Assembly (NCBI GenBank): GCA_020349885.1
Contig: CP070701.1
Location: 1,481,678-1,545,677, forward strand
Source of the DNA: Acidobacteriota bacterium
GTDB lineage: Bacteria; Acidobacteriota; G020349885
Direction of reading: 5' to 3'
DNA: 64,000 nucleotides
Shown: positions 33,139-45,360 of the stretch, piece by piece
Layout of the letters: every line of letters begins with the position of its first letter
Numbering within the stretch: position 1 is the stretch's first letter
Notes under the pieces: model-generated
What the model was told of the DNA's origin: nothing
The model's database searches: none
Seen by the model: the letters and a program-made list of their open reading frames with translations, nothing else
Program-made: the position numbers and the translations under genes

Positions 33139-35316
33139 ATGAAAAAACCGCCCGGGCTTGACACTCCCGTCCAGTACGTCAAAGGCGTGGGGCCGCGCCG
33201 AGCGCAGGAGTTTGCCGAGGCCGGCGTACACACGGTCGAGGACCTCCTCTGCCGCCTGCCCTTCCGCTACGAGGACCGCACGCATTTCCGCCCCCTCGCA
33301 AGCGTGCGGCCGGGCGAGGCCGTCACGGTCGCCGGCGAGGTGGTGGAGTGCGGCGTCCGGAGGACGCGCCTCCGCCGCATGGAGAACTGCGAGCTCGTGC
33401 TGGACGACGGCACGGCCACGCTCGGCGCCATCTGGTTCAACCAGCCGTTTCTGAGAAAATTGTTCAAGCGCGGCCAGCGCGTCATCCTTTACGGTGTCGT
33501 CAAGCTGCGCGCGTTTCGCGGCCGGCCCAGCGTGCTTCAGATGGAGGGACCGGACTTCGAGATAGCCGGGGACGAGCGCGACGCCGTCCACATGGGCGCC
33601 ATCGTTCCGGTCTACGAGCGCCTGGGGAGCGTCTCTCCCAAGGCCGTGCGCGTGCTCATGCACGGCCTTCTCGAAAAAATCCCGCCGGAGATTCCCGAGG
33701 TGCTGCCCCCCTCCATTGTGCGTGAGGCGGGACTCATGCCGCGGCGCGAGGCCTTCCATGAGGCGCATTTCCCGAAAAGTTTTCGCGACCTCGCCGCCCT
33801 GAACGACTTCGCGTCCCCGGCGCACCGGCGCCTCATCTTTGAAGACCTGTTCGCCCTTCAGTGCGGCCTGCTCCTGCGCAAGGGCAAGGCGGAGGAGTCG
33901 CCTGGAATCGCTTTCAAGACGAGCGACGAGATACGCGAGATTCTCAAGAAAATTCTTCCCTTTCACCTCACCGGCGCCCAGCGCCGCGCCCTCAAGGAGA
34001 TTGTGGATGACATGACCGTTCCGCGCCCCATGCACCGCCTGCTCCAGGGCGACGTGGGCTGCGGCAAGACCATCGTCGCGCTTTTGGCCATGCTCATCGC
34101 CGTCGAAAACGGCCGCCAGGCGGCGTTCATGGTTCCGACCGAAATTCTCGCGGAGCAGCATTACTTCAACATCCGCGAGCTTCTCAAGGGTACGCGCTAC
34201 CGCGCGGTCCTCCTTACGGGGCCGCGGAAGGGAAAAGCCAAGAAGACGGCCCTCCAGGCGATCGCCGCGGGCGACGCGCACATCGTGCTCGGCACGCACG
34301 CCGTCATCGAGAAGCAGGTGCAGTTTCACAGGCTCGGCTTCGTCGTAATCGACGAGCAGCACCGCTTCGGCGTCCTCCAGCGCGCGCGCCTCATCGAGAA
34401 AAGCCGCCTTTCGGACTCGTCCGACAAGTCGGGAATTTCCTCCGCGTCCCGGCAGGACGAGGGGCTGCCCGACGTTCTGGTCATGACGGCGACGCCCATC
34501 CCGCGCTCGCTCGCCCTCACGCTCTACGGCGACCTGAACGTGTCCGTCATCGACGAGATGCCTCCGGGACGCACGCCCGTCGTCACGCGCATCACCGACG
34601 AGGCGAAACGCGGTCAGGTTTACTCATTCATCCGCCGCGAGGTGGAAGAAGGCGGGCAGGCCTACGTCGTCTATCCCCTCATCGAGGATTCTCCGAAGAA
34701 GACCGACCTCAAGGCGGCCGTCAAGATGTTCGAGCACCTCCAGAAGGACGTGTTTCCCGACCTGTCGATCGCCCTTCTTCACGGCCGCGTGAAGAGCGAG
34801 GAAAAAGACGCCATCATGCAGCGCTTCAAGGAGGGCGGCGTGCACGTTCTCGTTTCGACGACGGTCATCGAGGTGGGCGTGGACGTGGCGAACGCCTCCA
34901 TCATGCTCATCGAGAACGCCGAGCGCTTCGGGCTCGCACAGCTGCACCAGCTCCGTGGGCGCGTGGGGCGCGGCAGGAGGAAATCCTACTGCATTCTGCT
35001 CGCCAGCGCCCGCCTCACCGAGGAGGCGCGGATGCGCCTTGGGGTGATGGAGGAGACGAACGACGGCTTCAAGATTTCCGAGAAAGACCTTGAGATTCGC
35101 GGCCCCGGCGATTTCTTCGGCACGGCGCAGAGCGGGATGATGCCGCTCCGCGTGGCGAACATTCTCCGCGACCGCAAGCTCATGGAGGAGGCGCGGCGCA
35201 CCGCGGCGTCGTTCCTGGCGTCACTTGAAGGCAGGAGCGAGAGCGAGCGCCGCGCGGCTCTATTCGGCGTCCTCGAGCGCTGGAAGGGCCAGCTGGAGCT
35301 GGTGACGGTGGGATGA
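33139..35316 (+). CDS. recG: ATP-dependent DNA helicase RecG
   Basis: 725 residues from ATG 33139. An upstream ATG (33109) overlaps a TATAAT at 33105-33110, which is probably the -10 box, so the later start is preferred. Wedge domain, then Walker [43 protein letters not shown] (DEQH), [18 protein letters not shown], and the C-terminal [12 protein letters not shown] and [19 protein letters not shown]. Remodels stalled forks and Holliday junctions. About 17 extra residues ([17 protein letters not shown], from 34411) sit between the DEQH box and MTATPIP and come from a palindromic element; the position is a surface loop in other RecG proteins. Confidence 0.94.
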   Translation: MKKPPGLDTPVQYVKGVGPRRAQEFAEAGVHTVEDLLCRLPFRYEDRTHFRPLASVRPGEAVTVAGEVVECGVRRTRLRRMENCELVLDDGTATLGAIWFNQPFLRKLFKRGQRVILYGVVKLRAFRGRPSVLQMEGPDFEIAGDERDAVHMGAIVPVYERLGSVSPKAVRVLMHGLLEKIPPEIPEVLPPSIVREAGLMPRREAFHEAHFPKSFRDLAALNDFASPAHRRLIFEDLFALQCGLLLRKGKAEESPGIAFKTSDEIREILKKILPFHLTGAQRRALKEIVDDMTVPRPMHRLLQGDVGCGKTIVALLAMLIAVENGRQAAFMVPTEILAEQHYFNIRELLKGTRYRAVLLTGPRKGKAKKTALQAIAAGDAHIVLGTHAVIEKQVQFHRLGFVVIDEQHRFGVLQRARLIEKSRLSDSSDKSGISSASRQDEGLPDVLVMTATPIPRSLALTLYGDLNVSVIDEMPPGRTPVVTRITDEAKRGQVYSFIRREVEEGGQAYVVYPLIEDSPKKTDLKAAVKMFEHLQKDVFPDLSIALLHGRVKSEEKDAIMQRFKEGGVHVLVSTTVIEVGVDVANASIMLIENAERFGLAQLHQLRGRVGRGRRKSYCILLASARLTEEARMRLGVMEETNDGFKISEKDLEIRGPGDFFGTAQSGMMPLRVANILRDRKLMEEARRTAASFLASLEGRSESERRAALFGVLERWKGQLELVTVG
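34411..34464. repeat. In-frame repeat-derived insert inside recG
   Basis: Contains GGACTCGTCCGACAAGTCGG and a following TCCCGGCAGGACGA. A related TCCGACAAGTC stretch lies in the DMT transporter gene (minus strand of 51315-51326). The insert has no counterpart in typical RecG. Confidence 0.55.
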
Positions 35317-35319
35317 TGG

Positions 35320-35336
35320 CGCTCCGCGCCGGAGCG
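35320..35336. terminator. Hairpin between convergent recG and rplS
   Basis: CGCTCCG-CGC-CGGAGCG, perfect seven-base stem. No long T run on either side, so it may be a weak or Rho-assisted terminator for both transcripts. Confidence 0.45.
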
Positions 35337-35341
35337 TGCCC

Positions 35342-35875
35342 CTAGGTTGGCTTGCTTGGAGGGGGAATCTCTTCGGTCGGTGCGTCTTCCGCCGCTTGAG
35401 GCGCGGCAGGGGCGGAATCTTCGGAAGTTTTTTCCTGAGCGGCTTCATCAGGTGCCGCCTCCGATGCTGCTTCCGGTGCCGCTTCCACCGCCGCTTCGCC
35501 TGCAGGGTCGGCTGCCGTGGGCTCTTCCAGTCCCGCGAGCCCGGCGATGCGCGCGGCCTTGCCGATTTTCTCGCGCAGGTAGTAGAGCTTTGCGCGTCGG
35601 ACGCGCCCGCGCCGCACGACCCGGATCTCCTCCACCGTGGGCGCGTGCACTGGGAAGACTTTCTCAACGCCGACGCCGAACGAGCGCTTGCGTACCGTCA
35701 GGGTTTCGCTCAGGCCGCTCCCCCGGCGCGCCACCACGACGCCCTCGAAGACCTGCGTGCGCTGGCGCTCCCCTTCCTTGATGCGCAGGTGCACCTGCAC
35801 CGTGTCGCCCGGCACGAAGGGGGCCACGGTTTCTTTACGGAACCCTGATTCGACGCCTTGAATGATGTCGTCCAT
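35342..35875 (-). CDS. rplS: 50S ribosomal protein L19 with acidic C-terminal extension
   Basis: 177 residues against a usual ~115. Residues 1-115 are a normal L19 ([57 protein letters not shown]). After EEPTAADPA come about 60 residues almost entirely of Ala, Glu, Pro, Asp and Ser, predicted disordered and acidic. Last gene of rpsP-khpA-trmD-rplS, 13 bases after trmD. Confidence 0.94.
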   Translation of the reverse strand: MDDIIQGVESGFRKETVAPFVPGDTVQVHLRIKEGERQRTQVFEGVVVARRGSGLSETLTVRKRSFGVGVEKVFPVHAPTVEEIRVVRRGRVRRAKLYYLREKIGKAARIAGLAGLEEPTAADPAGEAAVEAAPEAASEAAPDEAAQEKTSEDSAPAAPQAAEDAPTEEIPPPSKPT

Positions 35876-35888
35876 AACCTGGCTTCCT

Positions 35889-36683
35889 CTACTGGGAATG
35901 TACCCGTTTCACCGCCGGCGCGTAAGAGAGGTTTTCGCGGCGGCTCTTCTTTAAATCCTTACCCACCTCCTCGGCCAGCTCGCGAAGCCCGGCATTCCGC
36001 GTTTTTTCCAGAAGCTCCGGACGCCGCTTGAGCGTTTTCTCGACGGCCTTGCGTTTGCGCCACGCGGCGACGGCCTCGTGGTCGCCCGAGAGCAAGACGT
36101 CGGGCACGCACCGGCCCTCCACCTCGCGCGGGCGGGTGTACTGCGGCCCCTCGAGGAGGGCGTCCTTGAAGAAGGAATCGGTCTCGACGGATTCCTCGTC
36201 GCCCACGACGCCGGGAACCAGGCGCACGGTCGCCTCGAAGACGGCCCATGCGGCCGCGTCGCCGCTTTGAATTACGTAGTCGCCGAGGGAAATTTCGTAA
36301 TCCACGAGCGCCTCTACGACGCGCTCATCCACTCCCTTGTAGCGCGGGCAGAGGAACACGAGGTGGCGCTTCTTGGAAAGCTCCTCGGCGAGCGCCTGGC
36401 AAAACGGCACGCCCTGCGCCGAGGGAAGCACCACCGAGGGCGGGCTTTGGCTCTTTTGCGCCAAGCTGCGCACGGCGCGGAAGAAAGGCTCGGCTTTAAA
36501 CACCATGCCCGCTCCGCCGCCGTAGGGAGCGTCGTCCACGCTTGCGTGCGGGTCGAGCGCCCAGTCGCGAAGGTTGTGCACGCCCACGTCCACAAGGCCC
36601 CCCGCGATGGCCTTGGCGACGAGGCCTTCCCGAAGGATCCCGTCGTAAAATCCCGGGAAAATGGTTACAAAGTCACACCGCAT
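35889..36683 (-). CDS. trmD: tRNA (guanine37-N1)-methyltransferase
   Basis: 264 residues. Methylates G37 of tRNAs next to the anticodon with SAM and prevents frameshifting. Motifs: [81 protein letters not shown]. The knot-loop segment reads QSGDAAAW where most TrmD proteins have SGGELPA, a mild departure at the SAM pocket. Sits 54 bases after khpA. Confidence 0.95.
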   Translation of the reverse strand: MRCDFVTIFPGFYDGILREGLVAKAIAGGLVDVGVHNLRDWALDPHASVDDAPYGGGAGMVFKAEPFFRAVRSLAQKSQSPPSVVLPSAQGVPFCQALAEELSKKRHLVFLCPRYKGVDERVVEALVDYEISLGDYVIQSGDAAAWAVFEATVRLVPGVVGDEESVETDSFFKDALLEGPQYTRPREVEGRCVPDVLLSGDHEAVAAWRKRKAVEKTLKRRPELLEKTRNAGLRELAEEVGKDLKKSRRENLSYAPAVKRVHSQ

Positions 36684-36737
36684 GGTTTTGGTTTTTTTCC
36701 TTGTCTTGAAGTAAAAGCTCGGGGCGCCGACCGGGGG

Positions 36738-36968
36738 TTATTCCAAGATTTCAAGCACGTAGCGCTTGTTCAGCTTCATGCCGGCGGCCGATAAAATCGT
36801 CCGCAGGGCTTTGGCCGTCCGGCCGCTCTTGCCGATTACCTTGCCGAGGTCTTCTTTGGCAACACGCAGCTCGTAGACGGTGGTCTGCTCGCCCTCGATT
36901 TCGCGCACCTCCACCGTGTCCGGCTGATCCACAAGCGCCTTCGCGATCTGCTCCACGATATCCTTCAT
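36738..36968 (-). CDS. khpA: KH-domain RNA-binding protein KhpA
   Basis: 76 residues, the normal size. One KH domain with the GxxG loop in [17 protein letters not shown]. Binds RNA, often as a partner of KhpB. Lies 10 bases after rpsP, its usual place in the rpsP-trmD operon of many bacteria. Confidence 0.92.
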   Translation of the reverse strand: MKDIVEQIAKALVDQPDTVEVREIEGEQTTVYELRVAKEDLGKVIGKSGRTAKALRTILSAAGMKLNKRYVLEILE

Positions 36969-36978
36969 AGCGTTGCGT

Positions 36979-37491
36979 TCACTCCGTCGGGTCTGCGGGC
37001 TTTTCCTCTTGCGTGGTTGGTTCCAAACTTTCCGGCGCGGGCGCCTCTTCCGGCGAGGAGGAGGGCGCCTCCGATTTGTCGGCGGACTCGCCAGCCCCCG
37101 GGCCGGGACTTTCGGCTCCTATGTCGGGCTCTACGGCCGGCGCGGCCGGGGAGCTGTCGGGCAAATCCTCGGCGTGTAGGGGCGAGTCCGAAGCGCTCGT
37201 TTCTTCGAAGGAAGATTCATCCATCACCATGGACTCGGTCACGGGAATGCGCGCCCGGTTTCGCACGTTGGCGATGAGGCCGCGCACCGTGTCCGAGGTC
37301 CGGGCACCGCACCCGAGCCAGTGCTCAATGCGTTCCATCTGGAGGTGAATCGTCGGCGGGTTCGTGCGAGGGTTGTAGAATCCAACCTCTTCGACCGAAC
37401 GGCCGTCCCGCTTGCTCCGGGCTTCGACCACCACCACACGATACGCGGGACGCTTCTTCGTCCCGGTGCGTTTTAACCTAAGCTTTAACAT
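36979..37491 (-). CDS. rpsP: 30S ribosomal protein S16 with acidic C-terminal extension
   Basis: 170 residues against a usual 80-90. The N-terminal part is a normal S16 ([58 protein letters not shown]). From about residue 85 on it continues as a disordered tail rich in Ser, Glu, Pro, Asp and Ala ([20 protein letters not shown] ...). First gene of the operon. Confidence 0.94.
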   Translation of the reverse strand: MLKLRLKRTGTKKRPAYRVVVVEARSKRDGRSVEEVGFYNPRTNPPTIHLQMERIEHWLGCGARTSDTVRGLIANVRNRARIPVTESMVMDESSFEETSASDSPLHAEDLPDSSPAAPAVEPDIGAESPGPGAGESADKSEAPSSSPEEAPAPESLEPTTQEEKPADPTE

Positions 37492-37519
37492 GGCTCCGAA
37501 TGGTTTTCCTTAATGAATC

Positions 37520-37547
37520 TCGTATACGAATCTCGCAAAATGCGAGA
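37520..37547. promoter_or_regulatory. Hairpin pair in the leader of the rpsP operon
   Basis: TCTCGCA-AAA-TGCGAGA (37531-37547, perfect seven-base stem) next to the ten-base palindrome TCGTATACGA (37520-37529). Both lie 29-56 bases upstream of the rpsP start on the minus strand. A regulatory role is inference. Confidence 0.4.
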
Positions 37548-37685
37548 ATATCATAAACCGAGGTTGAGTTCAACGTTTAGCCGTTCGCTTTCCCCCCAGC
37601 GTCTGCCAGCCGACGACTTCTTGCTTACGACTCATGCTGGCGGCTTACCTTGATAATGTCGGGGCCAGTTCCGGTTTCCTAAATA

Positions 37686-38198
37686 TTAAGCGGCGCGCCG
37701 GACGGGCGGGCGAAGGACGCGCACCAGGGCGAGGCGGAAGCGCGGGTTGTAGCGCTCCGGGTCGCAGCGGGCGCAGGAAACCGAGGAGAGGCGGCGTTTC
37801 GTGCGGACGCGGTGGCCGTTCGGGCAGCGATAGACGTAGCGGTCAGGAGAGCTGTAGTCCTTGCAATAAAAAAAGGCGCCTATCTGCTTGCACCACGCCC
37901 GGAATTCTTCCGTGTGCGAAGGGTCGCGTCCCTTGCGGTAAAGGAAAAGATGGATCATCTCGTGCTTCAAGGTGCGCTCGAGCTCACGCCCCCATCCGTA
38001 GCGGTCATGGTAGGGGATGGAAATTTCCATCCGCCATCGGCGGTAAAGCACTTGGCCGGCGCGCTTCAGGCGGCGGCTCAGAACAATGCGCGGCAGGGGA
38101 ATCGCACTCCGGAAGTGCAGGCGATTAAAGTGACGAAACATCCGGACGATGTCCTTCACTTCTGCACGCCTGCGAATTCGTTGAATTGCTATAGCCAT
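37686..38198 (-). CDS. SprT-like zinc metalloprotease-fold protein
   Basis: 170 residues. Residues 79-83 are HEMIH (zinc and catalytic pattern HExxH) with a further His in DPSHTEEFRAW (His95) as likely third ligand. A C-terminal zinc ribbon uses YRCPNGH (Cys125, His129) and SCARC (Cys142, Cys145). The arrangement matches SprT/WSS1-like proteins; the eukaryotic SPRTN relative cleaves DNA-protein crosslinks, the role of bacterial members is unsettled. Basic overall (many Arg), suiting nucleic acid contact. Divergent from clpB with an AT-rich gap. Confidence 0.8.
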   Translation of the reverse strand: MAIAIQRIRRRAEVKDIVRMFRHFNRLHFRSAIPLPRIVLSRRLKRAGQVLYRRWRMEISIPYHDRYGWGRELERTLKHEMIHLFLYRKGRDPSHTEEFRAWCKQIGAFFYCKDYSSPDRYVYRCPNGHRVRTKRRLSSVSCARCDPERYNPRFRLALVRVLRPPVRRAA

Positions 38199-38416
38199 TT
38201 GGGTTCACCACCCGACACTATTATAGTGTTAGGACGGCATTTCCGCCACAAAAAAAACCGAAAAATTCAAGGAAAAATTTAAGCCTCCAAACGGCTGGTT
38301 TTTGAGGCTTCTGCAAAAGATTTTTCGCTTGATTTGGGTGCTCCCCCCAACATAAACAGCAAAAAACCTTTTATTTTCAAGCAATTACAATCCTTATAAA
38401 AACACACTAAAATTAC

Positions 38417-38445
38417 TTGACAAATAAACACTAATGTATTATAAT
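38417..38445 (+). promoter_or_regulatory. Consensus sigma-70 promoter of clpB
   Basis: TTGACA (38417-38422), 17-bp spacer, TATAAT (38440-38445): a perfect consensus match. It sits at the right end of a 280-base AT-rich gap that also has the hairpin AAGCCTC / GAGGCTT (38281-38310). No CIRCE element seen. Confidence 0.85.
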
Positions 38446-38481
38446 TACAGTGGATAACCAAGAAAGGAACAAGGTATCTCT

Positions 38482-41208
<2,727 letters not shown>

Positions 41209-41608
41209 GGGCACCGTCCCCTGCTCGCTCGACGGAAGCGACGTCTTCCGGGGCGCGTGGGCTCCGGCCGTGGACATCTACGAAGGTGACGGCGAGCTCG
41301 TCGTCGAGGCCGAGCTGCCCGGCCTGGAGAAAGGCGACATCAAGGTGAACGTGGAGGACGGCGTGCTCACCCTCAAGGGCGAGCGGAAGCTCTCCAAGGA
41401 AACGAAAGAGGAGAACTACCACCGCGTCGAGCGCGCCTACGGGGCGTTTACGCGCTCGTTCGCACTCCCGGACACCGTGGACGCGGAAAAGATTTCCGCG
41501 AAGCACAAGGACGGCGTCCTTCGGGTGAGCCTTCCCAAAAAGCCCGAGGCCAAGCCCAAGGTCGTCGACGTGAAGGTCGCCTGAGTCACGGCAACCTTTC
41601 AAACGAAG

Positions 41609-41634
41609 GAGCCCCGCAAGGGGCTCTTTTGTTT
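41609..41634 (+). terminator. Rho-independent terminator of clpB-hsp20
   Basis: GAGCCCC-GCAA-GGGGCTC (perfect seven-base stem, 41609-41626) followed by TTTTGTTT. Lies 25 bases after the hsp20 stop. Confidence 0.9.
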
Positions 41635-41658
41635 AAAGGGGGGGTTACCGCAGCCCGC

Positions 41659-42552
41659 CTACGACGAGCGCGCGAGAAGGTAGCGCGCCAGTCCCCGGAG
41701 AGGCTCGGCGTCCTCGCCCCAGTCCTTCATGGCGTCGAGCGCTTCGTCCGTGAGCGCCTTGGCCCGCTTTTGGGACTGGGGAATGCCGAAGAGCGCCGGG
41801 TAGGTGGCTTTCCGTGCCGAGGCGTCCGAGCCCGTGGCCTTTCCGAGGGCGCGCGCGTCGCCCTCGACGTTCAAAACGTCGTCCACTATCTGGAAGCAGA
41901 GGCCGAGCTTTTTCCCCGTCTCTTCGAGCGCCGCGAGGGCCTCTTCCTCCGCTCCCGAGAGGATGCCGCCCAGCTTGAGCGAGACGGCGATAAGGGCGCC
42001 GGTCTTGTGAAGGTGGATGTAAAGAATTTCCTCCTCCGTGAACTCGCGGTCCTGCATTTCGAGATCCACCGCCTGTCCCGCGATCATGCCGGCGGCGCCG
42101 ATGGCCCTGGAAATTTCCTCGACTGCGCGCGCGCGGGCGGCGGCGTGCTCCTTGCCCGGAGGGTAGGCGGAAAGAATCTGAAACGCGAGCGTCAAGAGGG
42201 CGCTTCCGGCCAGGATGGCGTTCGCCTCGCCGAACTGCTTGTGGCACGAGGGCTTGCCGCGGCGGAGGTCGTCGTCGTCGAGCGCGGGCAGGTCGTCGTG
42301 GATGAGCGAGTAGGTATGGATGCATTCGAGCGCGCACGCGGGCCGAAGAAGCACCTCCTCCTTGCCCCCGACGGCCTTGGCCGCCGCCATGGCTAGGATG
42401 GGGCGGATGCGTTTGCCGCCCGCAAAAACGCTGTAGCGCATGGCGCGATGAATCACCTTGGGCATGGTGTCCTCGGGCGGCAGGAACTCGTCGAGCGTCT
42501 TGTCGACGATGGCTTTTTGCTCGCGGAGATAGGACTCGGTGTCGAAGGCCAT
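41659..42552 (-). CDS. ispA: Short-chain prenyl diphosphate synthase (farnesyl/geranylgeranyl)
   Basis: 297 residues from MAFDTESYLREQK, the usual IspA length. Start placed there because upstream residues in the frame are unlike the family. Motifs: GGKRIRPILAMAAAKAVGG, first Asp-rich motif DDLPALDDDDLRRG with LIH before it (the extra Leu-Pro typical of bacterial FPP synthases), and second Asp-rich motif QIVDDVLNVEGD with KATYPALFG after it. Makes C15/C20 diphosphate as precursor for quinone tails and undecaprenol. The longer-chain enzyme is at 22.4 kb. Confidence 0.9.
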   Translation of the reverse strand: MAFDTESYLREQKAIVDKTLDEFLPPEDTMPKVIHRAMRYSVFAGGKRIRPILAMAAAKAVGGKEEVLLRPACALECIHTYSLIHDDLPALDDDDLRRGKPSCHKQFGEANAILAGSALLTLAFQILSAYPPGKEHAAARARAVEEISRAIGAAGMIAGQAVDLEMQDREFTEEEILYIHLHKTGALIAVSLKLGGILSGAEEEALAALEETGKKLGLCFQIVDDVLNVEGDARALGKATGSDASARKATYPALFGIPQSQKRAKALTDEALDAMKDWGEDAEPLRGLARYLLARSS

Positions 42553-42686
42553 AGCGGGTAAGTGTTTTCTTCTTTGTCGGGCGCGCGGCGCGTCCGCGAA
42601 GGAAACAAGATACACGAAACCGCCGGAAAAGTCGAAACCGGGCACGGTCCGGAGCATTCTGCTACAATTGTTCCATAGGGAAAGAA

Positions 42687-44276
42687 ATGAGTCTTCCCAT
42701 CGAGCGGATTCAAACCGATTTTCTTGTCTTGGGCACGGGCGTCGCGGGCCTACGGGCGGTGGCGGCTCTCGGCGAGGCGGGGTCGGAAAAAGTCCTCGTC
42801 GCCACGAAGGGAAAAATTTCCGACTCGAACACCGAGCACGCGCAGGGCGGCGTCGCCGTCGTCCTGTCGGACGAGGACACCGTGTCGCTCCACTACGAAG
42901 ACACGCTGGGCGCGGGCGCGGGCCTGTGCAACGCCGGGGCCGTCCGTGTTTTGACCGAGGAAGGCCCGCGCTACATCGAAGAGCTCATTGCGTGGGGCGC
43001 GGCGTTCGACAAGAAGGGCGGAACGCTGCACTTTTCGCGCGAGGGCGCCCACAGCGCGAGGCGCGTCCTCCACGCGGGGGGCGACTCGACGGGGCGCGAG
43101 GTGATGCGCATCCTGAAGCGCAGGGCCGAAGGGTGCCAGAACGTCCAAGTCCTTGACAATACTTTCGCGCTCGACCTTTTGGTCGAGGACGGCGCGTGCA
43201 CAGGGGCCGAGCTCTTGACGGCGGAGGGAAAGCGCCTCGTCGTCGAGGCCCGCGCGACGCTCCTCGCCACGGGTGGCGCGGGACGCGTCTTCCTCGAGAC
43301 GACCAACCCGCCGGTTGCGACCGGCGACGGCCCGGCCATAGCCTACCGCGCCGAAGCAGCGCTGATGGACCTGGAGTTCTTTCAGTTCCATCCCACGGTG
43401 CTCTACCAGACGGGAGCGCCGCGCTTCCTCCTGACCGAAGCCCTGCGCGGCGAGGGCGGCCGCCTTATGAACGTGCGCGGCGAGCCGTTCATGAAAAAAT
43501 ACCACGATCTGGGCGACCTCGCGCCGCGCGACGTGGTCTCGCGCTCGATCCTCCTCGAGGCGAACCTCACGCACCACCCGTGCGTCTACCTGGACATGAC
43601 GCACCTGGGCGCGGCGTTTGTTAAAAAGCGCTTCCCGAACGTGTACGAGACATGCCTTTCCTGCAGCGTCGACATCACCAAGGCGCGCGCGCCGGTGCTT
43701 CCGGCGGCCCATTATTTTATGGGGGGCGTCTGGACGGACCTCTGGGGGCGGACGACGGTCGAGAATCTCTACGCGGCCGGGGAGGCGGCGTCCACGGGCG
43801 TCCACGGGGCCAACCGCCTGGCGAGCAACTCCCTTCTCGAAGGGCTCGTCTACGGCGCGCGCGTGGCGCAGGCCATGCGGGAGGACTCGCCCCGGCTAAA
43901 GCGCGCCTCGGGCGCCCTGCCGGAGTTCAAGGAGCATTACATCCAGCCCGAAGTGAAGCGCGACATCCTGACGCTCTCGTGGGAAAAAATAGGGATTTCC
44001 CGTAGCCAGCGCACGCTTCAAAGCGCCGTCGAGCACATGGAGCGCGTGCTACCGACTCTTGAAGGCCGCTTCGCGGAGCAGTGGGCGGGCGAGGTCCAAA
44101 ACATCGCGCTCGACGTGCTCTTGATGGCGCGCTGCGCACTGGCGCGCGAGGAAAGCCGCGGCGCCCATTCCCGGGAGGATTTCCCCGAAACGCTGCCCGC
44201 CTGGGAGCATAGGCACTCCTTCGTGAGCCGGGAGGGTTTGTGGCACGGCGACGCGGACGCGGCGCGGAAGCCGTAG
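42687..44276 (+). CDS. nadB: L-aspartate oxidase
   Basis: 529 residues. FAD enzyme making iminoaspartate, first step of NAD synthesis. FAD fold: TDFLVLGTGVAGLRAVAAL; NTEHAQGGVAVVLSDEDTV; EFFQFHPTVLYQ; RGEGGRLMN; PAAHYFMGGVWTD; GEAASTGVHGANRLASNSLLEGLVYG. C-terminal helical domain from EVKRDILTLSWEKIGISR. The neighbouring nadA and nadC are not in the window. TACAAT at 42663-42668 may be its -10 box. Confidence 0.95.
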   Translation: MSLPIERIQTDFLVLGTGVAGLRAVAALGEAGSEKVLVATKGKISDSNTEHAQGGVAVVLSDEDTVSLHYEDTLGAGAGLCNAGAVRVLTEEGPRYIEELIAWGAAFDKKGGTLHFSREGAHSARRVLHAGGDSTGREVMRILKRRAEGCQNVQVLDNTFALDLLVEDGACTGAELLTAEGKRLVVEARATLLATGGAGRVFLETTNPPVATGDGPAIAYRAEAALMDLEFFQFHPTVLYQTGAPRFLLTEALRGEGGRLMNVRGEPFMKKYHDLGDLAPRDVVSRSILLEANLTHHPCVYLDMTHLGAAFVKKRFPNVYETCLSCSVDITKARAPVLPAAHYFMGGVWTDLWGRTTVENLYAAGEAASTGVHGANRLASNSLLEGLVYGARVAQAMREDSPRLKRASGALPEFKEHYIQPEVKRDILTLSWEKIGISRSQRTLQSAVEHMERVLPTLEGRFAEQWAGEVQNIALDVLLMARCALAREESRGAHSREDFPETLPAWEHRHSFVSREGLWHGDADAARKP

Positions 44277-44326
44277 TTTCCGTCGTCGCCGTATCTTCCC
44301 AACCCTCCCCTTCCTGCTCTAAGGAC

Positions 44327-45355
44327 TCACCGAGGAACCGTCTTCGGCACCTGCTGCGTGATGCAATGGATTGCACCCCCGCCCCACTCCACGGTTAGTG
44401 CGGGGACACCCACGACCCGCCGCTCTGGGAAAAGTTTTCTCAAACAGGCCAAAACCTTCTCATCCTCCGCCGGCACTCCGGCGACCGGCACCACGACTCC
44501 CCCGTTTGCAAGGTAGAAGTTGATGTAGAAGAAGAGGCCGTACTCGTCGCTCCCGCCGGGGGCGAAGTACGGAACTTCCGGCGCATTTATGGGCGGCGTC
44601 TCGAAAATTTCGAAATTTCTTCCCTCGGCGTCGGTGGCCGCTTCGAGCGCCTTGCGGTTTTCCCTGAAGCACCTTCCCTCTTCCGTGTCCGGCGGCGCCC
44701 ACTCGAACAGAACCTTGGCGGGCGCCAGGTACGCCACCACGCCGTCCACGTGCCCGTCGGTTCCCCAGTCGAGCCCCCCGGGGAGCCAGATGACTTTGCG
44801 GATGCCGAGGCTCTCTTTCAGCACGGCCCCGATCTCCGACCGTGACATGTCTGGATTGCGGTTTGGATTAAGGAGACACGACTCGGTCGTAATCAGCGTG
44901 CCCTGGCCGTCCGTGACGATGCCGCCGCCCTCCAGCACCATGTCGACTGGGCGGCACCCGACGTTCAGATGGTCACAAAGAAGCGGCGGCAGGGCGTCGT
45001 CCTTGTCCCACGGGGCGAATTTCTCGCCCCATGAGTTGAAGTGAAAATTGCGGCCGACAATCTTGTGGTCTTCGAGAACGAAGATGGGCCCGTTATCGCG
45101 CATCCACGAATCGTCAATGGGAAACTCCACGACCTCGATGTTTTTTCCGCACTGCCGCCTCGCGTCCTCGCCGCTTCCGGGATTGGCGACCATGAGCACC
45201 GGCTCGAACTGCGCGATGGCCTTCGCAACGACGGCGTACTCCTCCTGCGCCGCCTTCAACTTCTCGCCCCACAAGTCTTTCCGGCAAGGCCAGCTCATCA
45301 GGCAGCGCTCATGGGGCTCCCACTCCGCCGGTGCGCGAACGGTGGATTCTTTCAT
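44327..45355 (-). CDS. Agmatine deiminase family protein (copy 1)
   Basis: 342 residues. PAD_porph family enzymes hydrolyse the guanidine group of agmatine or arginine. Active-site landmarks are all present: WMRDNGPIF (Asp), VLEGGGI, WGTDGHVDG (His and Asp), and WGGGAIHCITQQ with nucleophile Cys331. ATG 45355 is preceded by AAGGAG with good spacing. Last gene of a five-gene tandem run on the minus strand, beginning five bases after copy 2. Likely agmatine to N-carbamoylputrescine, since aguB is nearby, but arginine deiminase activity is not excluded. Confidence 0.9.
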   Translation of the reverse strand: MKESTVRAPAEWEPHERCLMSWPCRKDLWGEKLKAAQEEYAVVAKAIAQFEPVLMVANPGSGEDARRQCGKNIEVVEFPIDDSWMRDNGPIFVLEDHKIVGRNFHFNSWGEKFAPWDKDDALPPLLCDHLNVGCRPVDMVLEGGGIVTDGQGTLITTESCLLNPNRNPDMSRSEIGAVLKESLGIRKVIWLPGGLDWGTDGHVDGVVAYLAPAKVLFEWAPPDTEEGRCFRENRKALEAATDAEGRNFEIFETPPINAPEVPYFAPGGSDEYGLFFYINFYLANGGVVVPVAGVPAEDEKVLACLRKLFPERRVVGVPALTVEWGGGAIHCITQQVPKTVPR

Positions 45356-45360
45356 GATGT

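Noticed and set aside
32251..34362. Upstream extension of the pyrG frame to 1252 residues
   Set aside because: The extension lies opposite or across kdsB and recG, has no similarity to CTP synthase, and the ATGA overlap at 32247-32250 sets the start.
38325..38360. Heat-shock (sigma-32-like) promoter upstream of clpB
   Set aside because: CTTGATT and CCCCAACAT are present but only about ten bases apart, too close, whereas a perfect sigma-70 promoter lies downstream.
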